DNA of 5,044 nucleotides, from contig DVLN01000055.1 in the NCBI GenBank assembly GCA_018715465.1, positions 1-5,044 of the forward strand, read 5' to 3'. The DNA comes from Candidatus Faecivivens stercorigallinarum. Its GTDB lineage: Bacteria > Bacillota > Clostridia > Oscillospirales > Ruminococcaceae. Shown one piece after another: positions 1 to 5,044 of this stretch; position 1 is the first letter of the stretch, and the number at the start of each line of letters is the position of its first letter. Below the pieces are notes generated by a model. The model ran no database searches and was not told the DNA's origin. It was given only the letters and a program-made list of their open reading frames with translations. The translations under genes and the position numbers were made by a program.

Positions 1-368
1 GGAGCCAGAAATCTCTCAGGAGTACAATAACAGAAGATGACAGCTATTTTGCTGTCGCGATAACTGACGGCAAAATTGTTGGTTATATCAACACCACTTA
101 TGTATTGGACGAGATGAACCTCAATCGCATCTGTGTATTGCCACAATACCGGAAGATGGGAGCGGCGGGATCGCTGATGGAAGGCATGTTCGCCCATGCC
201 CGGCAGAAAGGACTCGCACAGATCTTTCTGGAAGTCCGTCTGTCCAATCTTGAGGCACAGAGGGTATACCAGCGGTTTGGTTTTAAAGTGGTCGGCGAAA
301 GAAAAGGATTTTATCAGAATCCGCCTGAAAACGGTCTGGTCATGACCGCTCAGGTTGTGAGTGAATGA
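1..368 (+). CDS. rimI: Ribosomal-protein-alanine N-acetyltransferase RimI-type GNAT protein (5' end outside window)
   Basis: This is a GNAT-fold acetyltransferase of the RimI family, which transfers acetyl from acetyl-CoA to a protein N-terminus, classically ribosomal protein S18 in the cytoplasm. The frame is open from base 3 (SQKSLRSTITEDD...) to the TGA at 366-368, giving 121 visible codons. Family members are about 150 residues, so roughly 30 N-terminal residues lie before the window. Visible signatures are strand beta-4 with RICVLPQYR, the acetyl-CoA pyrophosphate loop RKMGAAG (the Q/RxxGxG/A motif), and the RimI C-terminal block SNLEAQRVYQRFGF followed by GERKGFYQNP. The internal TTG at 105 is not the start, because homologous sequence continues upstream of it. 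It lies 18 bases before tsaD. In many Bacillota the order is tsaE-tsaB-rimI-tsaD, so tsaB is expected just off the left edge. The substrate is inferred from family and context and has not been shown; other GNAT targets are possible. Confidence 0.9.
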   Translation, partial: SQKSLRSTITEDDSYFAVAITDGKIVGYINTTYVLDEMNLNRICVLPQYRKMGAAGSLMEGMFAHARQKGLAQIFLEVRLSNLEAQRVYQRFGFKVVGERKGFYQNPPENGLVMTAQVVSE

Positions 369-369
369 C

Positions 370-382
370 GGAAAGGTCAGGA
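370..382 (+). promoter_or_regulatory. Ribosome binding site of tsaD
   Basis: The 18-base gap after rimI holds GGAAAGG (370-376) and AGGA (379-382), which lie 10 and 4 bases before the ATG at 387. This supports the chosen tsaD start. No promoter is visible in so short a gap, so tsaD must be read from the rimI transcript. Confidence 0.6.
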
Positions 383-386
383 CAAT

Positions 387-1409
387 ATGAGTGAAACAAT
401 TAAAATTTTAGGTATCGAAAGTTCCTGTGATGAAACGGCGGCGGCGGTCGTCGAAAACGGAAGAAAAATCCTGTCGTCGGTCATCTCGACCCAGGTAGAA
501 GAACATCGGAAATATGGAGGCGTTGTCCCTGAGATTGCATCCCGGCGGCACTGCGAAAACATCTGCTGGGTTGTTGAAGGAGCAATGAAAGAAGCGGGGC
601 TGACCTTTGAAGACCTCGACGCGATTGCCGTCACCTATGCCCCCGGCCTGATCGGTGCTTTGCTGGTCGGGGTCAACTATGCCAAAGGGCTGTCGCTGGC
701 AACCGGCAAACCGCTGGTTCCGACCCATCATCTTCGATCTCACGTCGCCAGCAACTATCTGGCACATCCTGATCTTGAACCGCCTTTCCTCTGCATGATC
801 GCTTCCGGCGGGCACAGTCATATTGTTGAGGTGCTGGACTATACAAAATTCCATGTCATCGGCCGCACAAGGGACGACGCAGCAGGTGAAGCATTTGATA
901 AAGCAGCACGGACGATGGGATTCCCCTATCCTGGCGGCGTTTTTATCGACAAAGCGTCCAAACTTGGCGATCCATCTGCTTTCAAACTTCCACACCCGCA
1001 TGTCGACGGCAGCCCGTTTGATTTCAGCTTTTCCGGTCTGAAAACGGCTGTCATCAATACGGTGCACAATGCCTCCCAAAAAGGGATCTCAATTAATACC
1101 AACGATCTCGCCGCCTCCTTCCAGGCAACTGTCGCTGATATTATCTCCGAAAAACTGATGGCAGCACTGGATGAAACTGGACACAAAAAGCTGGTGCTGG
1201 CAGGCGGCGTCTCTGCCAACTCGGGACTCCGGGAACGTTTGCAGCAGGACTGTGACAAACGTGGCGTTCAGTTTTTCTGTCCGCCGCTCCCCCTCTGTGG
1301 TGACAATGCGGCGATGGTCGGTTCACAAGGATACTATGAATTTTTGGCCGGCAATCTTGCAGGTTCTGACCTGAACGCGGTTGCCTCCAAAAAAATCGAA
1401 ATCGAATGA
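387..1409 (+). CDS. tsaD: tRNA N6-adenosine threonylcarbamoyltransferase TsaD
   Basis: TsaD (formerly Gcp/YgjD) transfers the threonylcarbamoyl group from threonylcarbamoyl-AMP to A37 of ANN-decoding tRNAs, acting with TsaB and TsaE in the cytoplasm. The 340-residue product is the usual family length. It shows the ASKHA phosphate loop GIESSCDET (residues 9-17), YGGVVPEIASR (43-53), the metal-binding HHLRSH (His115 and His119), SGGHSHI (140-146), DDAAGEAFDKAARTMG (163-178) with YPGG (181-184), FSFSGLKT (213-220), LAGGVSANSGLR (271-282), and CGDNAAM (304-310) carrying the third metal ligand Asp306. More common sequences have CTDN where this one has CGDN, a minor change that spares the Asp. The ATG start fits both the ribosome binding site and the family N-terminus. 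The stop overlaps the next gene's ATG by four bases. A long opposite-strand reading frame here is a shadow. Confidence 0.98.
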   Translation: MSETIKILGIESSCDETAAAVVENGRKILSSVISTQVEEHRKYGGVVPEIASRRHCENICWVVEGAMKEAGLTFEDLDAIAVTYAPGLIGALLVGVNYAKGLSLATGKPLVPTHHLRSHVASNYLAHPDLEPPFLCMIASGGHSHIVEVLDYTKFHVIGRTRDDAAGEAFDKAARTMGFPYPGGVFIDKASKLGDPSAFKLPHPHVDGSPFDFSFSGLKTAVINTVHNASQKGISINTNDLAASFQATVADIISEKLMAALDETGHKKLVLAGGVSANSGLRERLQQDCDKRGVQFFCPPLPLCGDNAAMVGSQGYYEFLAGNLAGSDLNAVASKKIEIE

Positions 1410-1846
1410 ACGAACGACGGGTTATTCAGGTTGCGGTTGGGTTGACCGCAGCACTGGTTATCTTTATTGTTGGATTCAGCCTCGGCCGCAATCCTCAGCA
1501 GGACGGTCTGGTTCTGATTTCATCTGTCCCGGCTGCTGTCTCATCTTCCGTCCCAGTTGATGACACTTCTGGTTCAGCGGCTGCACAACCCGGCGAAACA
1601 TCTGATACAGCCGAATCCGGCAATGAAGATCCCGCTTTCCCTGTCAACCTCAATACCGCTACAGCTGAACAGCTGGACACCGTTCCCGGTATCGGCGAAG
1701 TGATTGCTGAACGCATCCTTGCATACCGGGAAAGTGTCGGACAGTTTCAGACGGTGGAAGAGTTGCTCAACGTAAAAGGAATCGGAGAGAAAACATTGCA
1801 GGAAATGCGGGAATACCTGACAGTAGAAGAGTCTGTACATGATTAA
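1406..1846 (+). CDS. ComEA-like membrane-anchored helix-hairpin-helix DNA-binding protein
   Basis: The 146-residue protein has three parts. Residues 6-27 form one hydrophobic membrane segment after a short positive N-terminus (MNERR), so the rest probably faces outside. Residues about 28-78 are a Ser/Ala/Glu/Asp-rich, probably disordered linker. Residues 79-140 are the ComEA helix-hairpin-helix domain: VNLNTATAEQL, then hairpin one with VPGIG (93-97) and hairpin two with VKGIG (123-127). ComEA binds incoming double-stranded DNA outside the membrane and passes it to ComEC during transformation. The SLBB-like domain found between anchor and HhH in many Gram-positive ComEA proteins is absent; the linker replaces it. 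The gene starts in an ATGA overlap with the tsaD stop, with no convincing Shine-Dalgarno site, so translation probably depends on reinitiation after tsaD. No comEB or comEC is in the window, so a role in competence is inferred from the domain only; another DNA-binding role at the envelope is possible. Confidence 0.85.
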   Translation: MNERRVIQVAVGLTAALVIFIVGFSLGRNPQQDGLVLISSVPAAVSSSVPVDDTSGSAAAQPGETSDTAESGNEDPAFPVNLNTATAEQLDTVPGIGEVIAERILAYRESVGQFQTVEELLNVKGIGEKTLQEMREYLTVEESVHD

Positions 1847-1856
1847 ACTCCAAACA

Positions 1857-1897
1857 AAAACAGCGGCAAACCTTTTTTACAGGTCTGCCGCTGTTTT
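1857..1897. terminator. Bidirectional intrinsic terminator between convergent operons
   Basis: Arms 1857-1873 (AAAACAGCGGCAAACCT) and 1881-1897 (AGGTCTGCCGCTGTTTT) form a 17-base stem around a 7-base loop. The only imperfection is an A-C mismatch in plus-strand RNA, which becomes a G-U wobble in minus-strand RNA. Minus-strand RNA continues as a run reading TTTTTGTTT, a good uridine tract. Plus-strand RNA has the weaker TTTTCGTT. The stem begins 10 bases after the ComEA-like stop and 20 bases after the lysC stop, so it can end both operons and looks somewhat stronger for lysC. Confidence 0.88.
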
Positions 1898-1917
1898 CGT
1901 TATCTGTTCAATTTGAA

Positions 1918-3126
1918 TTACTGGTTGATAAATGCTTCTGAAAGAGCGTTCATTGCTTTGACACCCTGTTCACGGTCGATCAAAACGGAGATCTTGATCT
2001 CGGAAGTGGAAATCATCTTGATGTTGATATCTGCTTCATACAGAGCTTCGAACATCTTGGCAGCAACGCCAGGATTGGACTGCATGCCTGCGCCGACGAT
2101 CGAAACCTTGGTTACATTGTCGGCAACTTCGATCTTATGGGGACGGAGGATGTCGGACGCAGCCTGCAATACTTCATATGCAAGGTCAGCACTGTCTCTC
2201 GGAACAGTAAAGCTGATGTCTTTGGTGCCATCACGGCCGATCGACTGGAGGATGATGTCGACATTGATCTTCTTGGCCGCCAGCAGCGAGAAGATCTTGA
2301 AAGCAATACCGGGTTTATCGGGAAGGCCGACAACCGCGATCCGAACAACGTCATCATCTTTTGCTACACCTTTAATCAGTAATTTTTCCATTTTGGTCAC
2401 CTCTTTGACTTTTGTCCCGGGTTTATGCTCAAGACTGGAGCAAACTTCCAGATTTACGTTATATTTCTTTGCCATCTCAACCGAACGGTTGTGCAGTACC
2501 TGCGCGCCGCAGGAGGCAAGTTCCAGCATCTCATCAAAAGAAATCTCGCTGAGCTTCTTTGCGGAAGGAACAAGGCGCGGGTCAGCTGTATAGATGCCAT
2601 CGACGTCGGTATAAATCTGGCAGAGATCTGCTTTCATTGCAGCTGCAATTGCGACCGCGCTGGTATCACTGCCGCCGCGGCCAAGGGTTGTAACATCATC
2701 ATAACGGTTGATTCCCTGGAAACCGGTGATGACAACGATCCGTCTCTTGTCCAGTTCCCGTTCGATTCTTTCGGAGTCAATCTTTTTGATACGCGCCTTG
2801 GAATAGTTGGAATCGGTCTGGAAACCGGCCTGATGCCCGTTCAGCGAAATGACCGGGTATCCCATCGACTCAATTGCCATCGCAAGCAAAGCTGCGGAAA
2901 TCTGTTCGCCGGTCGACAGCAGCATATCCAGTTCGCGTTTGCTGGCATGGGGGTTGATCTCACTTGCTTTTTCCAGCAGGTCATCGGTTGTATCTCCCTG
3001 AGCCGAAACGACAGCAATGACATTGTTGCCGCTCTTGTAAGCGTTGGTCACAATGTTGGCCACATTAAAGATACGCTCTTTATTCTTAACGGATGTGCCG
3101 CCAAATTTTTGTACAATCAGTCTCAT
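1918..3126 (-). CDS. lysC: Aspartate kinase (aspartokinase, alpha subunit), two C-terminal ACT domains
   Basis: The enzyme phosphorylates L-aspartate with ATP to 4-phospho-L-aspartate, the committed step to lysine, threonine and methionine. From the ATG at 3126 it has 402 residues, close to the about 400-410 of monofunctional Gram-positive enzymes. Motifs in order are KFGGTSV (7-13, nucleotide and substrate binding), STGEQIS (71-77), GFQG (135-138), TTLGRGGSDTSA (146-157), and TDVDGIYTADPR (173-184). The first ACT domain starts near 262 (VRIAVVGLPDKPG) and the second near 340 (VTKVSIVGAGMQSNPG). This architecture is that of feedback-inhibited LysC; whether lysine alone or lysine plus threonine inhibits cannot be read here. 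An in-frame ATG at 3138 exists, but GGAGG (3136-3132) lies 5 bases before the ATG at 3126, and the family begins M-x-LIVQKFGG, so 3126 is preferred. It is the last gene of the operon, 47 bases after hom, and is followed by the shared terminator. Confidence 0.97.
   Translation of the reverse strand: MRLIVQKFGGTSVKNKERIFNVANIVTNAYKSGNNVIAVVSAQGDTTDDLLEKASEINPHASKRELDMLLSTGEQISAALLAMAIESMGYPVISLNGHQAGFQTDSNYSKARIKKIDSERIERELDKRRIVVITGFQGINRYDDVTTLGRGGSDTSAVAIAAAMKADLCQIYTDVDGIYTADPRLVPSAKKLSEISFDEMLELASCGAQVLHNRSVEMAKKYNVNLEVCSSLEHKPGTKVKEVTKMEKLLIKGVAKDDDVVRIAVVGLPDKPGIAFKIFSLLAAKKINVDIILQSIGRDGTKDISFTVPRDSADLAYEVLQAASDILRPHKIEVADNVTKVSIVGAGMQSNPGVAAKMFEALYEADINIKMISTSEIKISVLIDREQGVKAMNALSEAFINQ
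2389..2403 (-). promoter_or_regulatory. Internal ribosome binding site and start codon for a predicted LysC beta subunit
   Basis: Within lysC, minus-strand GAGGTG (2403-2398) is followed by a 6-base spacer ACCAAA and an in-frame ATG (2391-2389). This ATG is codon 246 counted from the preferred lysC start. Translation from it would give a 157-residue protein (2391 down to 1918) made of the two ACT domains without the kinase domain. B. subtilis aspartokinase II and Corynebacterium glutamicum LysC are known to make such a beta subunit from an in-frame internal start at about codon 246-250, forming an alpha2-beta2 enzyme. Spacing and codon position match that precedent; actual use is inferred. 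Confidence 0.65.
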
Positions 3127-3131
3127 AACTG

Positions 3132-3136
3132 CCTCC
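3132..3136 (-). promoter_or_regulatory. Ribosome binding site that decides the lysC start
   Basis: Minus-strand GGAGG sits 5 bases before the ATG at 3126. Because this site is inside the reading frame that opens with the upstream ATG at 3138, it argues that the shorter, 402-residue LysC is the real product. Confidence 0.75.
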
Positions 3137-3141
3137 ATTCA

Positions 3142-3160
3142 TGAAAGCAAATTGCTTTCA
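3142..3160 (-). other. Intercistronic hairpin between hom and lysC
   Basis: TGAAAGCA (3142-3149) and TGCTTTCA (3153-3160) are perfect 8-base arms around a 3-base loop, in the 47-base gap just after the hom stop and six bases before the lysC ribosome binding site. There is no uridine run after it, so it is not a normal terminator. It may stabilise or partition the hom-lysC message, or modulate lysC translation. The structure is seen in the sequence; the role is inferred. Confidence 0.45.
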
Positions 3161-3173
3161 AAGTTATCTAAAA

Positions 3174-4409
3174 TCAATAATCCAGTACCCGGATCATCGA
3201 CTGGACCTTGATCAAGTTGCCCAACACTTCCAGCTTGCTTTCCAGCTCTTTTTCGGTCATCTGACCGGTTACAAACGCGATCTCATCCTCCGGCTGTTCC
3301 GGACGGCTGAGGAAGGTAACACCGCCCATAACATCACTGACCGTCGTCTGCGCATGGTCGAGCAGACTGGCACGGATATAAAACTGCAGCGGATCTGTCT
3401 TGTAGTCTGCGACATTGTGGCCGTCCGAATCGCTCCAGCTCAGCGATTTACTGGTGCAGTTTGCCTTGGAAATATCAATCATATCGGCTACAACCGCACT
3501 CGCTGTCGGCATTTTGCCTGCGCCGCGTCCATAAAAGACTACGTCGCCTGTTGCGTTGCCGCGAATCAGAATCCCATTGAAGACATCGTCAATACCGGCC
3601 AGCTGGCTGTGTGCGGCGAGAAACGCAGGATAAACCGTCGCAATTACCTTGCCGTCCGGCTGTTTTTTTGCTCGTCCGATCAGCTTGATCACGCCGCCCC
3701 AGTTGGAAGCGTATTCGACATCCTGCAATGTCAGTCCGGTGATCCCTTCGGTATGAACAGTATCAGGGTAAACATGACTGCCAAAAGCCAGTGAAGCCAA
3801 GATGCAGATTTTCCGGCAGGCGTCATGCCCTTCCACATCCGCTGCGGGATTACGTTCGGCATAACCGAGTTTCTGCGCCTGGGAAAGTGCCTGATCAAAT
3901 GGCACTGCTTCATGAATCATCTTGGTCAGAATGTAGTTGGTGGTACCGTTGAGGATACCTGCGACCTCAGTGATCTCATTTGCTGCCAGGCATTGATGCA
4001 TCGGACGGATGATCGGAATACCGCCGCCGACACTCGCCTCAAAGAAATAGTTGACATTGTGCGCTTTGGCGACCTGCAAAAGCTCGGCGCCTTTGGTGGC
4101 AACCAGCTCTTTATTGGAGGTAACAACGCTTTTGCCGTGCTCCAGCAGTGACTTTGTAAATTCAAATGCCGGTGAAAGTCCGCCCATAACCTCGGCGACA
4201 ATCGTAATCTCAGGATCGTTTAAAATATCATCAAAGTTTTTTGTGAATTTTTCCGCGTAAGGAAGTTCGGGAAATTCACGGATATCCAGTATCCTTTTAA
4301 CCTCTATCTCCTGCCCGGCACGGGAGGCGATGCTTTTTGCGTTTTGTGTGAACAGTTCGACCACGCCGGAACCGACGGTGCCGTGTCCCAGAACAGCAAC
4401 CTTTACCAT
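3174..4409 (-). CDS. hom: Homoserine dehydrogenase with degenerate C-terminal ACT-like region
   Basis: Hom reduces L-aspartate 4-semialdehyde to L-homoserine with NAD(P)H, the branch step to threonine and methionine. From the ATG at 4409 it has 411 residues, somewhat shorter than B. subtilis Hom (about 433). The N-terminal Rossmann domain shows VAVLGHGTVGSG (4-15) and TSNKELVATKG (97-107). The catalytic and dimer domain shows EASVGGGIPII (125-135), AGILNGTTNYIL (150-161) and PAADVEGHDACRKI (188-201), with the expected catalytic Asp196 and Lys200. The last about 70 residues begin YIRASLLD like an ACT domain but lack its usual DKPGVL turn. A TTG at 4418 would add three residues. I prefer the ATG because the GGAGAAAGG site (4427-4419) would directly abut the TTG but lies 9 bases before the ATG, and Hom proteins begin close to this Met. 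It lies 33 bases after the PheB-family gene and 47 before lysC, so the three are probably one transcript. Confidence 0.97.
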   Translation of the reverse strand: MVKVAVLGHGTVGSGVVELFTQNAKSIASRAGQEIEVKRILDIREFPELPYAEKFTKNFDDILNDPEITIVAEVMGGLSPAFEFTKSLLEHGKSVVTSNKELVATKGAELLQVAKAHNVNYFFEASVGGGIPIIRPMHQCLAANEITEVAGILNGTTNYILTKMIHEAVPFDQALSQAQKLGYAERNPAADVEGHDACRKICILASLAFGSHVYPDTVHTEGITGLTLQDVEYASNWGGVIKLIGRAKKQPDGKVIATVYPAFLAAHSQLAGIDDVFNGILIRGNATGDVVFYGRGAGKMPTASAVVADMIDISKANCTSKSLSWSDSDGHNVADYKTDPLQFYIRASLLDHAQTTVSDVMGGVTFLSRPEQPEDEIAFVTGQMTEKELESKLEVLGNLIKVQSMIRVLDY

Positions 4410-4442
4410 CTCTGACAACCTTTCTCCGAATGGCTTATTCCA

Positions 4443-4877
4443 TTATATTCTCTTGACCGATACAACGCCATAAATCGCGGACAGCGACTTGAGCACCTCG
4501 TCCAGATCAATTCGATCCTTATTGATTTCGACGCTGATGGTGACAACCGCTACGGTATCAACCGGGATATTCTGATTAACGGTCAGGATATTGGCCCCCG
4601 CTTCATACAGCTGCTGCAATACATGCGACAACACACCAGGCTCGTCCGACAACCGCATATACAATGTACACAGCTGACCGGAAGCGGTATCTTCATATAC
4701 CTGCACGTTGTCCTTGTATTTATAGTATGCGCTGCGGGAAATCCCCACCATTCGGCAGGCCTCCGAAGAATTCTTTGCCTGTGCCTTGGACAGCAGCCGT
4801 TTTGCTTCAATGACCTTCAGGAATACACTGGGCAGGACATCTGCGCTGACGACCAGAAACCGTGGCTTATCTTCCAT
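4443..4877 (-). CDS. PheB/UPF0735-family ACT domain protein, probable amino-acid-responsive regulator
   Basis: The product from the ATG at 4877 has 144 residues, matching the UPF0735 (B. subtilis PheB) family of about 145-150. The N-terminus RFLVVSADVLPSVFLKVIEAKRLL (6-29) and the stretch NSSEACRMVGISRSAYYKYKD (36-56) match the family. The latter looks like a small helix-turn-helix, as in DNA-binding proteins. Residues 68-144 are an ACT domain with an intact ligand turn SDEPGVLSHVL (77-87). ACT domains bind amino acids, so a role as a ligand-sensing regulator of hom and lysC is inferred from fold and position. From memory, and not certain, the B. subtilis threonine-pathway repressor ThrR belongs to this family. 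The start is not settled: an ATG at 4889 would add MVKI but leaves only one base after GGAAAGG (4897-4891), while 4877 leaves 13. An ATG at 4931 gives a 162-residue product whose extra residues overlap the hairpin leader and do not resemble the family. Confidence 0.9.
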   Translation of the reverse strand: MEDKPRFLVVSADVLPSVFLKVIEAKRLLSKAQAKNSSEACRMVGISRSAYYKYKDNVQVYEDTASGQLCTLYMRLSDEPGVLSHVLQQLYEAGANILTVNQNIPVDTVAVVTISVEINKDRIDLDEVLKSLSAIYGVVSVKRI

Positions 4878-4903
4878 GATTTTGACCATTCCTTTCCGTT
4901 TTG

Positions 4904-4955
4904 CCGGATTTACACAGCATCCGGGCAGCAAGCTGATCAGCCGCCCGGATGGGCG
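4904..4955 (-). promoter_or_regulatory. Structured leader with mutually exclusive hairpins before the PheB-family gene
   Basis: Read on the minus strand, ATCCGGGCGGC (4950-4940) pairs with GCTGCCCGGAT (4929-4919) as an 11-base stem with one G-U wobble and a 10-base loop. The same segments have alternatives. CGCCC (4955-4951) can pair with GGGCG (4946-4942) around ATCC, and CCGGAT (4924-4919) can pair with ATCCGG (4909-4904). The alternatives share bases with the long stem and cannot coexist with it. None has a uridine run, so a classical terminator is not seen. No T-box, lysine riboswitch or other known class is recognisable. It could act on message stability or on access to the ribosome binding site seven bases farther on. 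Function is inferred and weakly supported. Confidence 0.35.
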
Positions 4956-4983
4956 AGAAATGCATCTGAATAAAATTCAAACC

Positions 4984-5024
4984 ATTTTACTTGGCATAGC
5001 ATATACAACAAGTTCTCGTATCAA
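4984..5024 (-). promoter_or_regulatory. Candidate promoter region of the PheB-family-hom-lysC operon
   Basis: Two weak sigma-70-type candidates are visible. One is TTGATA (5024-5019), 17 bases, TGCTAT (5001-4996), with a good -35 and a poor -10. The other is TTGTTG (5011-5006), 16 bases, TAAAAT (4989-4984), with a poor -35 and a good -10. Either would give a leader that includes the hairpin region. The stretch is AT-rich and has no gene on either strand, which fits a promoter. If a same-strand gene lies just outside the right edge, there may be no promoter here. Confidence 0.3.
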
Positions 5025-5028
5025 GAAC
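5012..5028. promoter_or_regulatory. Near-palindrome overlapping the candidate -35, possible operator
   Basis: Minus-strand GTTCTTGATACGAGAAC has arms GTTCTTG and CGAGAAC around a 3-base centre. Six of seven positions are complementary and the seventh is a T opposite G. It covers the candidate -35 TTGATA, where a dimeric repressor would block RNA polymerase. A second small perfect palindrome, ACATATGT, lies at 5027-5034. The PheB-family product of this operon would be a natural candidate ligand, but nothing in the sequence proves it. Confidence 0.25.
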
Positions 5029-5044
5029 ATATGTAAATGTACTG

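Noticed and set aside
408..1079. A 223-codon open frame on the minus strand opposite tsaD
   Set aside because: The plus strand carries an unmistakable full-length TsaD. The opposite frame resembles no family I know, has low-complexity arginine-rich stretches, and is a shadow of tsaD codon use.
2425..3144. Open frames of 239 codons (2425-3144) and 226 codons (1913-2593) on the plus strand opposite lysC
   Set aside because: Both lie wholly or almost wholly inside lysC, whose motifs are complete. The frames show no domain logic and would be convergent overlaps with a conserved gene.
3141..3794. A 217-codon plus-strand frame opposite hom
   Set aside because: It is antisense to a complete homoserine dehydrogenase and has no recognisable family features or ribosome binding site.
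4867..4965. A 32-codon minus-strand frame in the leader (begins MHFSPIRAADQLAARML) overlapping the PheB-family start, considered as an attenuator leader peptide
   Set aside because: It has no Shine-Dalgarno site and no run of threonine, lysine, isoleucine or methionine codons, so a classical leader-peptide mechanism is not supported, although the hairpins it overlaps are real.
4878..5044. A T-box or lysine riboswitch upstream of the amino-acid operon
   Set aside because: The conserved T-box sequence around AGGGTGGNACCGCG and the conserved lysine riboswitch core were not found on either strand, and no terminator with a uridine run is present.
1..5044. Insertion sequences, integrases, CRISPR arrays, tRNA or rRNA genes, defence or toxin-antitoxin modules
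   Set aside because: Nearly all of the window is filled by six recognisable housekeeping-type genes. No transposase, spaced direct repeats or RNA gene was seen.

Overview
The window reads as ordinary chromosomal DNA of a Gram-positive-type bacterium, most likely Bacillota, class Clostridia. The grounds are Shine-Dalgarno sites of the AGGAGG type, a rimI-tsaD pair, a ComEA-type helix-hairpin-helix protein, and a PheB-family (UPF0735) ACT protein next to hom and lysC. By eye the base composition is roughly balanced between GC and AT. I cannot name a genus from this sequence alone.

Left half, plus strand (1-1846). This is the end of a tightly packed operon. It contains the 3' part of a RimI-type GNAT acetyltransferase gene (start outside the window), then tsaD for the t6A37 tRNA modification enzyme 18 bases later. 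A small membrane-anchored helix-hairpin-helix protein of ComEA type follows, and its ATG overlaps the tsaD stop as ATGA. A stem-loop at 1857-1897 lies between the two convergent operons and can serve both as terminator.

Right half, minus strand (1918-about 5024). This is a three-gene amino-acid operon transcribed right to left: PheB/UPF0735 ACT regulator-like gene, hom (homoserine dehydrogenase), lysC (aspartate kinase). Intergenic gaps are 33 and 47 bases. The two enzymes carry out the first and third steps from aspartate to homoserine, which feeds threonine, methionine and (through the aspartate semialdehyde branch) lysine. All three proteins end in ACT or ACT-like regions, so the operon is rich in amino-acid sensing. 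Upstream of the first gene, 4904-5034 holds weak promoter candidates, a near-palindrome, and a GC-rich leader whose segments can form mutually exclusive hairpins.

The most noteworthy points are these. First, there is a strong internal ribosome binding site in front of Met246 of lysC, which predicts a separately translated beta subunit as known in Bacillus subtilis aspartokinase II. Second, the ACT region of Hom is degenerate and lacks the usual PG turn. Third, the first operon gene has a structured leader. Fourth, a ComEA-like gene is translationally coupled to tsaD rather than to comEC. I found no mobile element, CRISPR array, tRNA, rRNA or recognisable riboswitch, and no clearly undescribed system.
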